This document shows positions 17,680-26,653 of a stretch of 40,126 nucleotides of DNA, one piece after another. Numbering within the stretch: the first letter of the stretch is position 1; each line of letters opens with the position of its first letter. The position numbers were made by a program, and so were the translations under genes. Below the pieces are notes generated by a model. The model had not been told where the DNA came from. It was given only the letters and a program-made list of their open reading frames with translations, and made no database searches. The stretch comes from Bacteroidota bacterium (GTDB taxonomy: Bacteria > Bacteroidota > Bacteroidia > Bacteroidales > F082). Location: NCBI GenBank assembly GCA_003232915.1, contig QIKE01000005.1, positions 1 through 40,126 of the forward strand, in the 5' to 3' direction.

Positions 17680-18264
17680 ATGAAAAATAGTTCATTACTT
17701 TTTATTCTTTTGCTATTCCTGATGGCCTTTACAGCCTGTATTCGGGACAAGAATAATCCTGGATATGCCTATATGGGTGAACATGATATGTATTATACCA
17801 AGTTTGATAAAGCATACAGCCCGAACAAAATTTTACCCAACGGGCAAACCAACCAGCCTCCTGCCGAAGGTAGTATTGACAGGGGAAGTTCCTTTTTCCC
17901 TTACCACCCTAAAAATATAGGTGAAAAGGTTACCGATCAGGCGAAAGCGGGAACGGAATTGCAAAATCCTGTTCAGGATAATGCTGCCAATCTCGCTGAA
18001 GGAAAACGTCAATATGAAATATTTTGTTTGGACTGCCATGGTGCGGATGCAAAAGGAGATGGCCATTTGTACACAGCCAAACTTTTTCCGGCCAAACCCC
18101 GTGATTTAACAAGCAGCTACGTTCAGAATATGCCCGATGGCTCTATTTTCTTCATTATTACCGAAGGTTCTATTTCGGGATTGATGGGGCCACATGGGAC
18201 GCAAATTCCTACGAAAAATCGTTGGAAGATTGTTAATTACCTAAGATCATTAGTAAAAAAATAA
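17680..18264 (+). CDS. actE: Alternative complex III subunit ActE, monoheme cytochrome c lipoprotein
   Basis: A 194-residue lipoprotein with lipobox cysteine C20 (AFTAC) and one heme motif CLDCH at residues 116-120, followed by GADAKGDG and a likely axial-Met region GSISGLMGPHG. It would pass electrons from the ActA hemes to a soluble acceptor or oxidase. It lies 21 bases after actD and 27 bases before actF. Size, order and motif all fit ActE. Confidence 0.92.
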   Translation: MKNSSLLFILLLFLMAFTACIRDKNNPGYAYMGEHDMYYTKFDKAYSPNKILPNGQTNQPPAEGSIDRGSSFFPYHPKNIGEKVTDQAKAGTELQNPVQDNAANLAEGKRQYEIFCLDCHGADAKGDGHLYTAKLFPAKPRDLTSSYVQNMPDGSIFFIITEGSISGLMGPHGTQIPTKNRWKIVNYLRSLVKK

Positions 18265-18291
18265 TACCATTGACTATTAAAATTTATTCTC

Positions 18292-19470
18292 ATGGATAAG
18301 AAACTTTATGTTAGCCGATCGTTTAAAAATATAATGATAGTCCTGATAATACTAGGGCTTGCAGCTGTAGCCACAGGATTTATTACTGGGGCTACTACCA
18401 GAACATGGGCTAATCTTTTGCTTGAAAACTTTTTCTTTCTTTCGATTACGTTAGGTGCCCTTTTTTGGATGGCCATTCAGGCAGTTACAAATTCCGGCTG
18501 GTCGGCTGCTTTTGTGCGTGTCCCACAAGCTATGGTCAGTTATCTTATAGTGGCTGCAATTTTGTGGATTGTTCTCTTTTTTGGAATTCCCAATTTGTTC
18601 CTCTGGGCACGTCATGGAGCTGATTTGCACGACGCAGCGCTGGCACATAAATCACCTTATCTGAATGTCCCCTTTTTCATAATCAGGATTACTGTATTTT
18701 TTGTATTGTGGATTTTTCTCGTGTGGCGTATCAGAAAACTTTCTCAGAAAGAAGATCAAATAGGCGGCATGGTTTCTTTTAATAAAATTGAACTTCTATC
18801 AAAAGTTTTCATTTTTGTACTCGCCATATCTTTCGTTTTTGTTGGGATTGACTGGCTTATGTCATTGGATGCCCACTGGTTTAGTACTCTTTTTGCTGTT
18901 AAATTCTTTATTTCAGCCTTTTACCATGGCTCGGCTTTCATACTTGGTGCTGTAATTATTCTGAATAAGCTCGGCTATTTCCCGTTTCTAAATAAAGATC
19001 ATCTGCATAATTTTTCTAAATATATTTTTATGCTTAGCATTATGTGGGGCTATATGTGGTTTGTTCAATATTTACTTATTTGGTTTGGAAATATTCCGGA
19101 AGAAACTGTTTATTTCCATATGAGAAGAGTGGAAGGTTTTCAAGGGTTTTTTTATGCTGAGATTTTCATTAATTGGCTCTTCCCGTTTCTTTTCTTGATG
19201 TGGAACCGCCTGGCCAAAAATGCTAATGCTTTGTTGATTACTGTTGCCGTTTTGTTTGTAGGTCAGTGGATTGAAATTTATAATGCCATTATTGCCGAAA
19301 CCGTACATAAAGTGGTATTCGGATATCTTGAAATTGGTGTATTTGTAGGCTTTGCCGGGTTGTTTTTGCTAATTGGCGCTATTTCGCTTTCCAAGCATCC
19401 TATGGTTGCCAGAAATCATCCTTATTTGGAGGAAAGTTTTTCATTAGAAGATTATAAAGATAAATATTAA
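18292..19470 (+). CDS. actF: Alternative complex III subunit ActF, NrfD-like membrane protein
   Basis: A 392-residue integral membrane protein with about ten hydrophobic helices, the second large membrane subunit of ACIII and distantly related to ActC. Recognisable segments are GIDWLMSLDAHWFSTLF, SAFYHGSAF and WGYMWFVQYLLIWFGNIPEET. It ends the act operon and is followed within 25 bases by a strong intrinsic terminator. Genes for a cytochrome oxidase, often found next to ACIII, do not follow. Confidence 0.92.
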   Translation: MDKKLYVSRSFKNIMIVLIILGLAAVATGFITGATTRTWANLLLENFFFLSITLGALFWMAIQAVTNSGWSAAFVRVPQAMVSYLIVAAILWIVLFFGIPNLFLWARHGADLHDAALAHKSPYLNVPFFIIRITVFFVLWIFLVWRIRKLSQKEDQIGGMVSFNKIELLSKVFIFVLAISFVFVGIDWLMSLDAHWFSTLFAVKFFISAFYHGSAFILGAVIILNKLGYFPFLNKDHLHNFSKYIFMLSIMWGYMWFVQYLLIWFGNIPEETVYFHMRRVEGFQGFFYAEIFINWLFPFLFLMWNRLAKNANALLITVAVLFVGQWIEIYNAIIAETVHKVVFGYLEIGVFVGFAGLFLLIGAISLSKHPMVARNHPYLEESFSLEDYKDKY

Positions 19471-19493
19471 TGGGGGAAATCCATATCTTAAAG

Positions 19494-19527
19494 AAAGCTC
19501 CTGGTCATTTAGACAGGAGCTTTTTTT
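19494..19527 (+). terminator. Strong intrinsic terminator after the act operon
   Basis: AAAGCTCCTG (19494-19503) and CAGGAGCTTT (19514-19523) form a perfect 10-pair stem around a 10-base loop, running into seven T residues at 19521-19527. This is the clearest terminator in the window. Confidence 0.92.
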
Positions 19528-19544
19528 ATTTGAATAATATTTTG

Positions 19545-19552
19545 TAATTTTG
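19545..19552 (+). promoter_or_regulatory. -7 promoter element immediately before the UbiA-family gene
   Basis: TAATTTTG is a perfect TAnnTTTG match ending only six bases before the ATG at 19559, just after the act terminator. Transcription would start at or within a few bases of the ATG, so the message may be nearly leaderless. The match also argues against the TTG start at 19550, which overlaps it. Confidence 0.5.
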
Positions 19553-19558
19553 CTTATT

Positions 19559-20428
19559 ATGCCAAAAGTGAAATTAAAAAAGGGGTGCGCAAAGTATTTT
19601 TTACAGCTATTTCAGGCTTTTAGTCTTGATGTGGTGTTGGGTGCATTGGCTATGGGAAGTTTTGCTTCAAAAATTATGGGAATACACCCTAAAACCGGTT
19701 GGTATTTCGTGCTCGCTGCCGCAGTTTGGATTATTTATACAACCGACCATTTAATCGACGGTTTATTTGTGCAAAACAATGCTAGCCTATTCCGACATCA
19801 ACTGCATTTTATTTGGCGAAAACCAATCATCGTATTAGTAATCCTGTTAGCTATTTCTTCTTTTTTGTATAGTTTGTGGTATTTGAATAGCACCATCATT
19901 TTGGGAGGCTTGATTCTTGCTTTGGGAGTTACCATATACCTGGTTTTAATTTTATTGGTAGCAAACAAAAGGAACTTTTATTTCCAAAAAGAATTTTTCA
20001 TTAGTATATTTTACGTATTAGGTATTTGGCTAGCACCTTTAGTGTGGTATGCAAAGATACCCGATACGCAGATGCTTATAGTTTTTATTTTGTTTGTGGT
20101 GTTGGTATGGTCAGAAGGTTTAACGGCATCCACATTTGACTTTGATGCCGATAGACAGGATAAACATCAGAGTTTCAGTACACACTTCGGTAAAAGTAAA
20201 ACTAAAAAATTTGTAAATGGCTTATTGTCAGCTACCTTATTGGTTTCTCTTTATTTTGTATATAAATCATCTGAAATAAAATATCAACTTTCTTTCGGCC
20301 TATTAATCATTATGACGATATCATTATTTATTTTCAATTATTTAAGTTCTAATTTAAAAAAATGGCATTCGTTTCGTGCATTTGGCGAGATAATTTTCTG
20401 GCTTCCGGCATTATTTTGTTTTTTCTAA
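19559..20428 (+). CDS. UbiA-family prenyltransferase
   Basis: A 289-residue membrane protein with about eight hydrophobic helices and the two Asp-rich motifs of UbiA aromatic/isoprenoid prenyltransferases. The first is YTTDHLIDG with D63 and D67; the second is DFDADRQDKHQ with D194, D196, D198 and D201. These motifs bind the Mg-pyrophosphate of the prenyl donor. The acceptor cannot be told; quinone, heme and glycerophosphate prenylating relatives share the fold. The ATG at 19559 is chosen over the TTG at 19550 because a promoter element overlaps the latter. It lies behind the act terminator, so it is a separate unit. Confidence 0.78.
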   Translation: MPKVKLKKGCAKYFLQLFQAFSLDVVLGALAMGSFASKIMGIHPKTGWYFVLAAAVWIIYTTDHLIDGLFVQNNASLFRHQLHFIWRKPIIVLVILLAISSFLYSLWYLNSTIILGGLILALGVTIYLVLILLVANKRNFYFQKEFFISIFYVLGIWLAPLVWYAKIPDTQMLIVFILFVVLVWSEGLTASTFDFDADRQDKHQSFSTHFGKSKTKKFVNGLLSATLLVSLYFVYKSSEIKYQLSFGLLIIMTISLFIFNYLSSNLKKWHSFRAFGEIIFWLPALFCFF

Positions 20429-20518
20429 AATTTCAATCTGGCATCAAATTTTTTCAAAACATAAAAGCAACTATCTCTATACTGTCCAAAAGGATTTTTT
20501 TTGCAAAAAACAATAACT

Positions 20519-21079
20519 ATGACTGATTTTACCGATGATATAACTTTGAAAAAACCTATTATTGAAATGCTTACGGTAGCTAACGAGTATTGTTATTATT
20601 TTGAGCATATTCAAGAAAAGCAGGCAATGGAAATAATTGAATTTATGTACCGCATAGGCCCCTTGTTATATTTAAAAGGGACCTTAATTCCGTTTGTGGA
20701 AGTAGAATATTCCGAAGCCAACGAGCGCTATGTTACGCTTGAACAATGGGAAACACTTTTTTATTCGTTGCGTGAGAAATTTGCGTCGAAAGATGAGTTT
20801 TGGATTATCGACCCTCAATACGTCAACGAAAACGAACCGTTAAAAGCCAGTCTTTCTGAAAATATTTGTGATATTTATCAAGATTTAAAAGATTTTGTTT
20901 TACTTTATAAAAAAAATACCGTTGCCGCCCGTCAGAATGCTGTTCACGAAATAAAACATTTATTTGCAACACATTGGGGTTATCGTATCGCCACAATGCT
21001 AGCAAAAACACATCACTTGATGCACGAAGACGAAGCCGAGCCTCCGGAGTTTCTCCTTTCGCCCGACACATTTTATTAA
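20519..21079 (+). CDS. DUF5063-like conserved protein
   Basis: A 186-residue soluble, acidic protein without signal peptide. The segments MLTVANEYCYYFEHI and FMYRIGPLLYLKG, and a later HEIKHLFATHWGYR, fit what I recall of the DUF5063 family found in Bacteroidetes. No function is known to me. The ATG at 20519 is used because the longer frame starts at a TTG (20501) with no supporting signal. It is followed by a hairpin terminator and then feoAB, so it is probably transcribed alone. Confidence 0.62.
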   Translation: MTDFTDDITLKKPIIEMLTVANEYCYYFEHIQEKQAMEIIEFMYRIGPLLYLKGTLIPFVEVEYSEANERYVTLEQWETLFYSLREKFASKDEFWIIDPQYVNENEPLKASLSENICDIYQDLKDFVLLYKKNTVAARQNAVHEIKHLFATHWGYRIATMLAKTHHLMHEDEAEPPEFLLSPDTFY

Positions 21080-21090
21080 AAACAAATCGT

Positions 21091-21117
21091 AAATACCTTG
21101 TTGCAGGTATTTCTTTT
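21091..21117 (+). terminator. Intrinsic terminator between the DUF5063-like gene and feoAB
   Basis: AAATACCT (21091-21098) pairs perfectly with AGGTATTT (21105-21112) around TGTTGC, followed by CTTTTA. The stem is AU-rich but complete. Confidence 0.7.
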
Positions 21118-21157
21118 ATAGAAAAATTATCGGTTTTTTGCATCGAAATTTGAATTT

Positions 21158-23677
21158 ATGACACTGGCAGACTTAATAAACGGGGAAAAGGCCATTATAC
21201 TAAAAGTTAGAGGTCGGGGAGCCTTTCGCAAACGCATAATAGAAATGGGCTTTGTGGTAGGCAAACAAGTGATTGTAGTTAGAAATGCGCCTCTGAAAGA
21301 TCCTATCGAATACAATATTATGGGCTATGAAGTTTCGCTGCGCCAAAGTGAAGCTGCATTAATTGAAGTTACGAAAGACCTCCGAAACAAAAGCAAGGGG
21401 AATCATTTTGAAGGTACCATTGAATTAGAACACTCGCTAAGCCTGATACCACATCTGATTGATAAAACCATTAACGTGGCATTGGTTGGAAATCCCAACA
21501 GCGGGAAAACCACTATTTTCAATTATGCCTCTCACTCGAAAGAAAAAGTCGGCAATTACGGCGGGGTAACTATCAACGCCAAAGAAGCCAAATTTAAACA
21601 CAAAGGCTATACTTTTATTCTTGTCGATTTGCCAGGAACTTATTCCATAACGAGCTATACTCCCGAAGAACTTTTCGTACGCAACCACTTGATCAACGAA
21701 TTACCCGACATCATACTCAACGTGGTTGACAGTTCAAACATCGAACGCAATCTTTATCTTACAACGCAACTTGTGGACATGGATTTGAAAGTAGTGATAG
21801 CGCTCAATATGTGGGACGAATTTAAAGACAAAGGCGACGAATTCGATTATCAGGCTCTTGCAAAAATGATTGGTATTCCGATGGTTCCTACCATAGGCGC
21901 CGATGGAAAAGGATTTGGCGATCTGTTCGACAAAATTATTGAAGTTTACGAAGACCAAGAATCAATCGTCAGACACATTCATATCAATTACGGAAAGCGT
22001 ATCGAACTATCTATTCGTGAGTTGCAAAAAATGATTAACATATCCGGTAACGAGCAACTTACTGTTAAACTTTCGCCACGCTATCTTTCGCTTAAATTGC
22101 TTGAAGGCGACCCCGAAGAAATTCAACGTGTTAAAAAAAGTTGTGTAAACGCATATAAAATACTTGATTTTGCAAAAAAGGAATCGGACAAAATAGCCAA
22201 GCTACACAACGAAACAATGGAAACGGTAATTACCGATGCCAAATACGGTTTCATAGAAGGTGCTTTGCGCGAAACATATCACGAAGCCACAAAAAAAAAT
22301 AAAATAACAAGAAGTAGGGTTATTGATGCCATCGTTACCGACAAAATTCTTAGCTACCCCATATTTCTGTTTGCCATGTGGTTGACTTTTCAGGCTACTT
22401 TTTATCTTGGCGACTATCCTATGCAATGGATCGGACTTCTGTTTGAATGGATGGGAAAAATCACAAACGAGGTTTTAGCGAAAAGCGCCTTTCGCGATTT
22501 AATTTCCGACGGAATTATCGGTGGCGTCGGAGGGGTTATCGTTTTTCTCCCTAACATTCTTATATTATTCTTTTTTATTACATTAATGGAAGCTTCGGGC
22601 TATATGGCAAGGGTGGCTTTTATTGTGGATAAACTAATGCACAAAATCGGACTACACGGCAAGTCATTTATCCCTATGTTAATGGGTTTCGGCTGCAATG
22701 TTCCTGCAATAATGGCTACCCGAACTATCGAAAACAAAAACGATAGGTTAGTAACAATGCTTATTATTCCTTTTATGTCGTGTAGTGCTAGATATCCGGT
22801 TTATGTTTTGCTCATAAACGCCTTTTTTAAAGGTCATCGCGGTAGCATTCTTTTCGGTATTTATCTTTTCGGTATTTTCCTTGCAGGTGCTATGGCATGG
22901 GTATTTAAAAAAACTATGTTTAAAGTCAACACCGTTCCTTTTGTAATGGAATTGCCACCCTATCGGCGTCCCCGTTTTGCGTCGGTTTTAAAACAAACAT
23001 GGTTTAAAGGTGAACAATACCTTAAAAAAATGGGAACGATTATTTTACTTGCTTCCATGATTATTTGGACTCTTGGCTATTTCCCAACGGGTAAAAAATA
23101 TGATGTTGCAATGTTGCAAAAAACAGTACAAATTAATAACCGCTTTGCACAAAAAGTAAAGCAACAACAATCGACACCCAAACAAAAAGCACAACTCGAA
23201 CAACAAAAACAAAAATTATTATCTATACTGCAAGCCGAGACAAGCCGATTAAAACAGGAGCATTCGATGATTGGACGAATCGGCAAATTCATCGAACCGG
23301 TAATTCACCCGCTTGGTTTCGATTGGAAAATGGGAGTTTCGCTCATTGCCGGGGGCGCTGCCAAAGAAATTGTAGTAAGTACGATGAGCGTGTTGTATCC
23401 GATAAGAAATACAGAAAATGAATCACTTTCTCAACGCCTCAGAAAACAAGTTTATAGTTCGGGAAAAAGAAAAGGAAAACCCGTTTTTACACCCCTTGTA
23501 GCACTGTCGTTTATGTTGTTTATTCTTATTTATTTTCCTTGTATTGCAGTTGTTGCCGCTATAAAAAATGAATCGGGAACTTGGAAATGGTCACTCTTTT
23601 TAGCGTTTTATACTACAACCCTTGCTTGGCTTGTTTCTCTCATTACTTTTCAAGCGGGAAGCTTACTCGGATTTTAA
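21158..23677 (+). CDS. feoB: FeoA-FeoB fusion ferrous iron transporter
   Basis: An 839-residue inner-membrane Fe(II) uptake protein. Residues 1-75 form a FeoA-like SH3 domain (RKRIIEMGFVVGKQV). The FeoB GTPase domain follows, with G1 GNPNSGKT at 111-118, G3 DLPGTYS, and NMWDEF as G4. The membrane part has GCNVPAIMATRTIENKNDR and CSARYPVY. Between late helices (about residues 640-700) there is a Gln/Lys-rich, probably coiled segment beginning near VQINNRFAQKVKQQQ. FeoA-FeoB fusion is known in Bacteroidetes. No clear TAnnTTTG was found before the ATG and no Fur box was recognised. Confidence 0.94.
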   Translation: MTLADLINGEKAIILKVRGRGAFRKRIIEMGFVVGKQVIVVRNAPLKDPIEYNIMGYEVSLRQSEAALIEVTKDLRNKSKGNHFEGTIELEHSLSLIPHLIDKTINVALVGNPNSGKTTIFNYASHSKEKVGNYGGVTINAKEAKFKHKGYTFILVDLPGTYSITSYTPEELFVRNHLINELPDIILNVVDSSNIERNLYLTTQLVDMDLKVVIALNMWDEFKDKGDEFDYQALAKMIGIPMVPTIGADGKGFGDLFDKIIEVYEDQESIVRHIHINYGKRIELSIRELQKMINISGNEQLTVKLSPRYLSLKLLEGDPEEIQRVKKSCVNAYKILDFAKKESDKIAKLHNETMETVITDAKYGFIEGALRETYHEATKKNKITRSRVIDAIVTDKILSYPIFLFAMWLTFQATFYLGDYPMQWIGLLFEWMGKITNEVLAKSAFRDLISDGIIGGVGGVIVFLPNILILFFFITLMEASGYMARVAFIVDKLMHKIGLHGKSFIPMLMGFGCNVPAIMATRTIENKNDRLVTMLIIPFMSCSARYPVYVLLINAFFKGHRGSILFGIYLFGIFLAGAMAWVFKKTMFKVNTVPFVMELPPYRRPRFASVLKQTWFKGEQYLKKMGTIILLASMIIWTLGYFPTGKKYDVAMLQKTVQINNRFAQKVKQQQSTPKQKAQLEQQKQKLLSILQAETSRLKQEHSMIGRIGKFIEPVIHPLGFDWKMGVSLIAGGAAKEIVVSTMSVLYPIRNTENESLSQRLRKQVYSSGKRKGKPVFTPLVALSFMLFILIYFPCIAVVAAIKNESGTWKWSLFLAFYTTTLAWLVSLITFQAGSLLGF

Positions 23678-24720
23678 TTTCTTTTTTTTTGAAGTATCCA
23701 ATCGTTTACCTCATAGCAAATGACTTATCTTTAATAACTTGCGTAATAAAGAAATTGACGTTTTTGGGCAAGTACTATTTTAAAAATCTATTCGACAAGT
23801 TACGACGTAAAAAGAATTCGGTGAAATTTTTTTACATACATAAAATTGAAAAAGATGAATTTGGAGTCATTATAAAGATAATAACGCCAAAAAAAGAAAA
23901 CATTAGCCATAACCATCGCAATGCTAATTTGAACAAAAACGATAACAAGAAGGATTTTTTGAAGCAGGGAAAAAGGTCGGTTGTTAAACTGCTTTGCAAA
24001 TTAAATTTTCGGATATTCAAGTTGTTGAACCTTTTAAACTTGATACGGAGTTTATAACGAAGGTGTTTAAAGAAGCCGGACTTACATTAATTAGCTTGTT
24101 TATTTCAATCCTTTATTTTGCCTTCCTTTCAGTTAAATTAGTTATTAATTGATTTTGTCCTCATTTCAAGGCAGATGTTTTCTTTTGTATAGATGTTTTA
24201 CAATTTATTAAACATTCCCGTAAAGTTTTGTACGACAAAAAAAGGCACAACGGTAACTTCATTCTTGCCTTACAACAATTTCAATTTAACTATCGGCGAA
24301 CCCGACTTTTATGATTTCAATCATCCAATCTCCGTCAGTATTTTCCAAACATTAAAATACGTTATTCACCTGATCTCGTTCTCACCTAAAATTTTCAAGC
24401 CATCCGATACATAGAAGTATTTAACTACTCAACCGGTTTTATTGTATCATTTTGATGATTATCTGAAACATACAGTAGGTATGTTGCAACACATAAACTA
24501 ATTAATATACAGAATATCAGCTAAGTAGAATTTTTCACATAACTCTTAATGAAATAATTTTAATAATCTTTACTATATAATAGATTGAGATTTAACATTA
24601 TATAAATACTGAGTGGTTACGAAATTATTATTTAACTAAAAAACCGGCCTTTCTTTTTTTGGAAATTGATTTTTTCCCTATTTTTGACTCGTCAATCAAT
24701 ATAAATTCAAAATTATCGTT
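23678..24720 (+). other. 1.04-kb low-coding region, possibly decayed genes
   Basis: No gene of normal quality is found here. A frame that starts inside feoB runs out of frame to 24057 and looks like chance or decay. A second, start-less frame (about 23996-24151) reads IKFSDIQVVEPFKLD, then FKEAGLTLISLFISILYF, which looks like a real protein tail with a membrane helix. A short frame at 24193-24414 contains LTIGEPDF, which recalls class-I aminotransferases but is not followed by further matches. The end of the region carries the promoter of the Hpt gene. Confidence 0.4.
24658..24686 (+). promoter_or_regulatory. Promoter of the Hpt gene
   Basis: TTTG at 24658-24661, a 17-base spacer and TATTTTTG at 24679-24686 match both Bacteroidetes promoter elements. 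The leader to the ATG at 24721 would be about 30 bases. Confidence 0.68.
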
Positions 24721-25068
24721 ATGGGCGTTATTCAAAAAGAGCAATTTATTGAAAATTTTCAGTTTTTCGATAAAGAAATCGTAAATGAAATCATCAACAT
24801 TTTCATTGATGAATATCCCAAACGTATGGTTACCCTCAAAAAAAATATCACAGAAAAAGAGTTCGACGATATACGTTTTAATGCTCACAGTATTAAAGGT
24901 GTAATCGCTAATTTTGTAGCACCCGAACCTCAAGAATTGGCCAAAGCGCTCGAAATAAAAGGATCTAACAAAGATTCCGAAGGTATTGAAGAACTTTACA
25001 ACAAATTAAAAGAAAAAGCCGATATGTTGGTAGAAGAATTGAAAGAATTGAAAAAGGAGTTTGAATAG
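24721..25068 (+). CDS. Stand-alone Hpt-domain phosphotransfer protein
   Basis: A 115-residue soluble helical protein made of a single histidine-containing phosphotransfer domain. The phosphoacceptor is H56 in NAHSIKGVIANF, followed by the usual PEPQELAKALE helix and a long charged C-terminal helix. Such proteins relay phosphate between a hybrid sensor kinase and a response regulator. No hybrid kinase is adjacent; the LytS/LytTR pair 5 kb away does not normally use Hpt relays. It has its own promoter and sits between two low-coding gaps, so its partners are unknown. Confidence 0.85.
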   Translation: MGVIQKEQFIENFQFFDKEIVNEIINIFIDEYPKRMVTLKKNITEKEFDDIRFNAHSIKGVIANFVAPEPQELAKALEIKGSNKDSEGIEELYNKLKEKADMLVEELKELKKEFE

Positions 25069-25370
25069 ATGTTTATGTTACAATTTTTCATATTGGCATT
25101 AATAAATGGGTATTGATAGATCATAAAATTTTATTATTATTTTTACTTCCGCAATAACATCATAAGCATCTAATTGACTCATCAACAATGAAAATAGGTA
25201 ATGCTTTAATTTCCAATTTATATTTCACCCCCCAACACTCCCACAGTAAAATAGCCCCTTAGTTGTATTTCACTTGCCAAGACCAATTTCACCCTCACAC
25301 ATCAAAAAGAATATTTAGCCTTTTATTTGTAATTATCAAATTCGACCGATAAATATTTACTCAAGTTGAA
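25069..25370. other. Intergenic gap with no confident gene
   Basis: A 302-base gap between the Hpt gene and the convergent lyase gene. Minus-strand frames give short peptide-like stretches (for example MSQLDAYDVIAEVKIIIKF at 25182-25099, 27 residues, and IQLRGYFTVGVLGGEI nearby). They are in different frames and too short to call. It may be a decayed gene or simple spacer. Confidence 0.4.
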
Positions 25371-26576
25371 TTAAATATATTTAAGTTCTGTAAGACATTG
25401 TTTTATTAGTTTATAGCTGCGTTTGATATTGTAGTCGAGGCCTACCGAAAAGCGTATAAGACCAGGTGAGAGTCCATTTTCTTTTTGCAATTCTACCGGA
25501 ACTTCTGACGATGTACTTTTTCCGGAGTTGGAAAATAGCGTTTTAAAATATCCAAGACTAACGGCGTGATAACCAACTCCTTTTTCCTGCATTAATTCCA
25601 TAAAAGGAGCAGCTCGTTCGGCTGTTTCCAAATCAATGGCTATCATACCACCGAAACCAAAACTTTTGTTCATCATTGTTTTCATCAGTTCGTGCTGCGG
25701 ATGATCGGGCAAACCCGGATAGATGTGTTTCAAACCTATTTTGGTAAACTTTTTGGCAAGATACATTGCATTTTCGCTGTGCTTTTGCATACGAATATGC
25801 AAAGTACCCAAATTTTTAAGAATACTCGAAGAACGTAACGGGTCAAGAACAGGCCCCAACAACATAGCCGTACCGTCGTTTACATTGCTTATGGCGTTGA
25901 TAAATTCTTCGGAAGCACAGATAGCACCGGCTACACAGTCGTTTTGCCCATTGATAAACTTGGTCATACTGTAAACCACAATATCAGCACCAAGTTGATA
26001 AGGACTGAAAATCATCGGTGCAAAAGTATTGTCCACTACCAATGTAATATCATTTGCCTTAGTGATTTTCGATAACTCGGGAATATTCGAAATTTGCAAC
26101 AAAGGGTTGGTCATCGTTTCGGTATAAAGCACCTTAGTATTGGGTCTTATGGCTCTCTTTATACTATCAATGTCGGAGATGTTTATAAAGGTTATTTCAA
26201 TATTGAACTTTTTTAGATAATTGGCCAAAAAGGCATAAGTACCACCATATGTAATAATGCTAGTAATGATATGATCGCCCGTGTTGCACAACTGCAACAA
26301 AGTAGTGGTAATAGCAGCCATACCCGAAGAGGTGACCCAAGCCAATTCTGTGCCTTCCATTGCCGCTAATGCTTCGGAGAGATAACGGTTGCTCGGATTC
26401 CAATGCCGTGAATAAAGAAAACAACCCTCCGAATCGCCATGGAAAGTTTTTATCATTTCTTCTTCCGATAGAAAAGTAAAAGTGGCCGAATCGGTAATAG
26501 AAGGATTTACTCCTCCGAATTCGCCAAACTGTTCTAAAGTTTTTATTGCCGTTGCCGGATTAATATTATTTTTCAT
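25371..26576 (-). CDS. Methionine gamma-lyase-like trans-sulfuration PLP enzyme
   Basis: A cytoplasmic Cys/Met-metabolism PLP enzyme of 401 residues. Family features are YSRHWNPSNRYLSEALAAMEG, the SSGMAAI PLP-phosphate segment, VVDNTFAP, the Schiff-base lysine K206 in YSMTKFINGQND, and the C-terminal GLIRFSVGLD. It could cleave methionine to methanethiol, ammonia and 2-oxobutyrate, or act on cystathionine or homocysteine; sequence alone does not decide. The start at 26576 is chosen because a -7 promoter element covers the upstream ATG at 26606. It is divergent from an Lrp-type gene, suggesting local control by an amino acid. Confidence 0.85.
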   Translation of the reverse strand: MKNNINPATAIKTLEQFGEFGGVNPSITDSATFTFLSEEEMIKTFHGDSEGCFLYSRHWNPSNRYLSEALAAMEGTELAWVTSSGMAAITTTLLQLCNTGDHIITSIITYGGTYAFLANYLKKFNIEITFINISDIDSIKRAIRPNTKVLYTETMTNPLLQISNIPELSKITKANDITLVVDNTFAPMIFSPYQLGADIVVYSMTKFINGQNDCVAGAICASEEFINAISNVNDGTAMLLGPVLDPLRSSSILKNLGTLHIRMQKHSENAMYLAKKFTKIGLKHIYPGLPDHPQHELMKTMMNKSFGFGGMIAIDLETAERAAPFMELMQEKGVGYHAVSLGYFKTLFSNSGKSTSSEVPVELQKENGLSPGLIRFSVGLDYNIKRSYKLIKQCLTELKYI

Positions 26577-26603
26577 TCCTGTATTATTTTTAATTATTTG
26601 ATG

Positions 26604-26634
26604 CAAAAATATAAATTGAAAACCGAATATGCAA
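26604..26634 (-). promoter_or_regulatory. Promoter of the lyase gene
   Basis: On the minus strand TTG (26634-26632), a 20-base spacer and TATTTTTG (26611-26604) match the Bacteroidetes promoter. The leader to the ATG at 26576 would be about 22 bases. Confidence 0.65.
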
Positions 26635-26637
26635 TTA

Positions 26638-26653
26638 AACTAACAAATTAGTT
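26638..26653. promoter_or_regulatory. Inverted repeat, candidate operator for the Lrp-type regulator
   Basis: AACTAA-CAAA-TTAGTT is a perfect 6-4-6 inverted repeat located just upstream of the -33 element of the lyase promoter and about 85 bases before the regulator start. Its size and position suit a dimeric Lrp/AsnC binding site, but no consensus for this organism is known to me and AT-rich sequence makes chance repeats common. Confidence 0.45.

Noticed and set aside
23581-24057. A 158-residue open frame overlapping the end of feoB
   Set aside because: Its first part is an out-of-frame copy of feoB coding sequence, the rest is Lys/Asn-rich low-complexity sequence without a recognisable domain, and no promoter or start context supports it.
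24193-24414. A 73-residue frame containing LTIGEPDF, like a class-I aminotransferase
   Set aside because: Only the short GEPDF-type segment matches; the following residues do not continue the family pattern in any frame, so it is kept only as a note on the gap.
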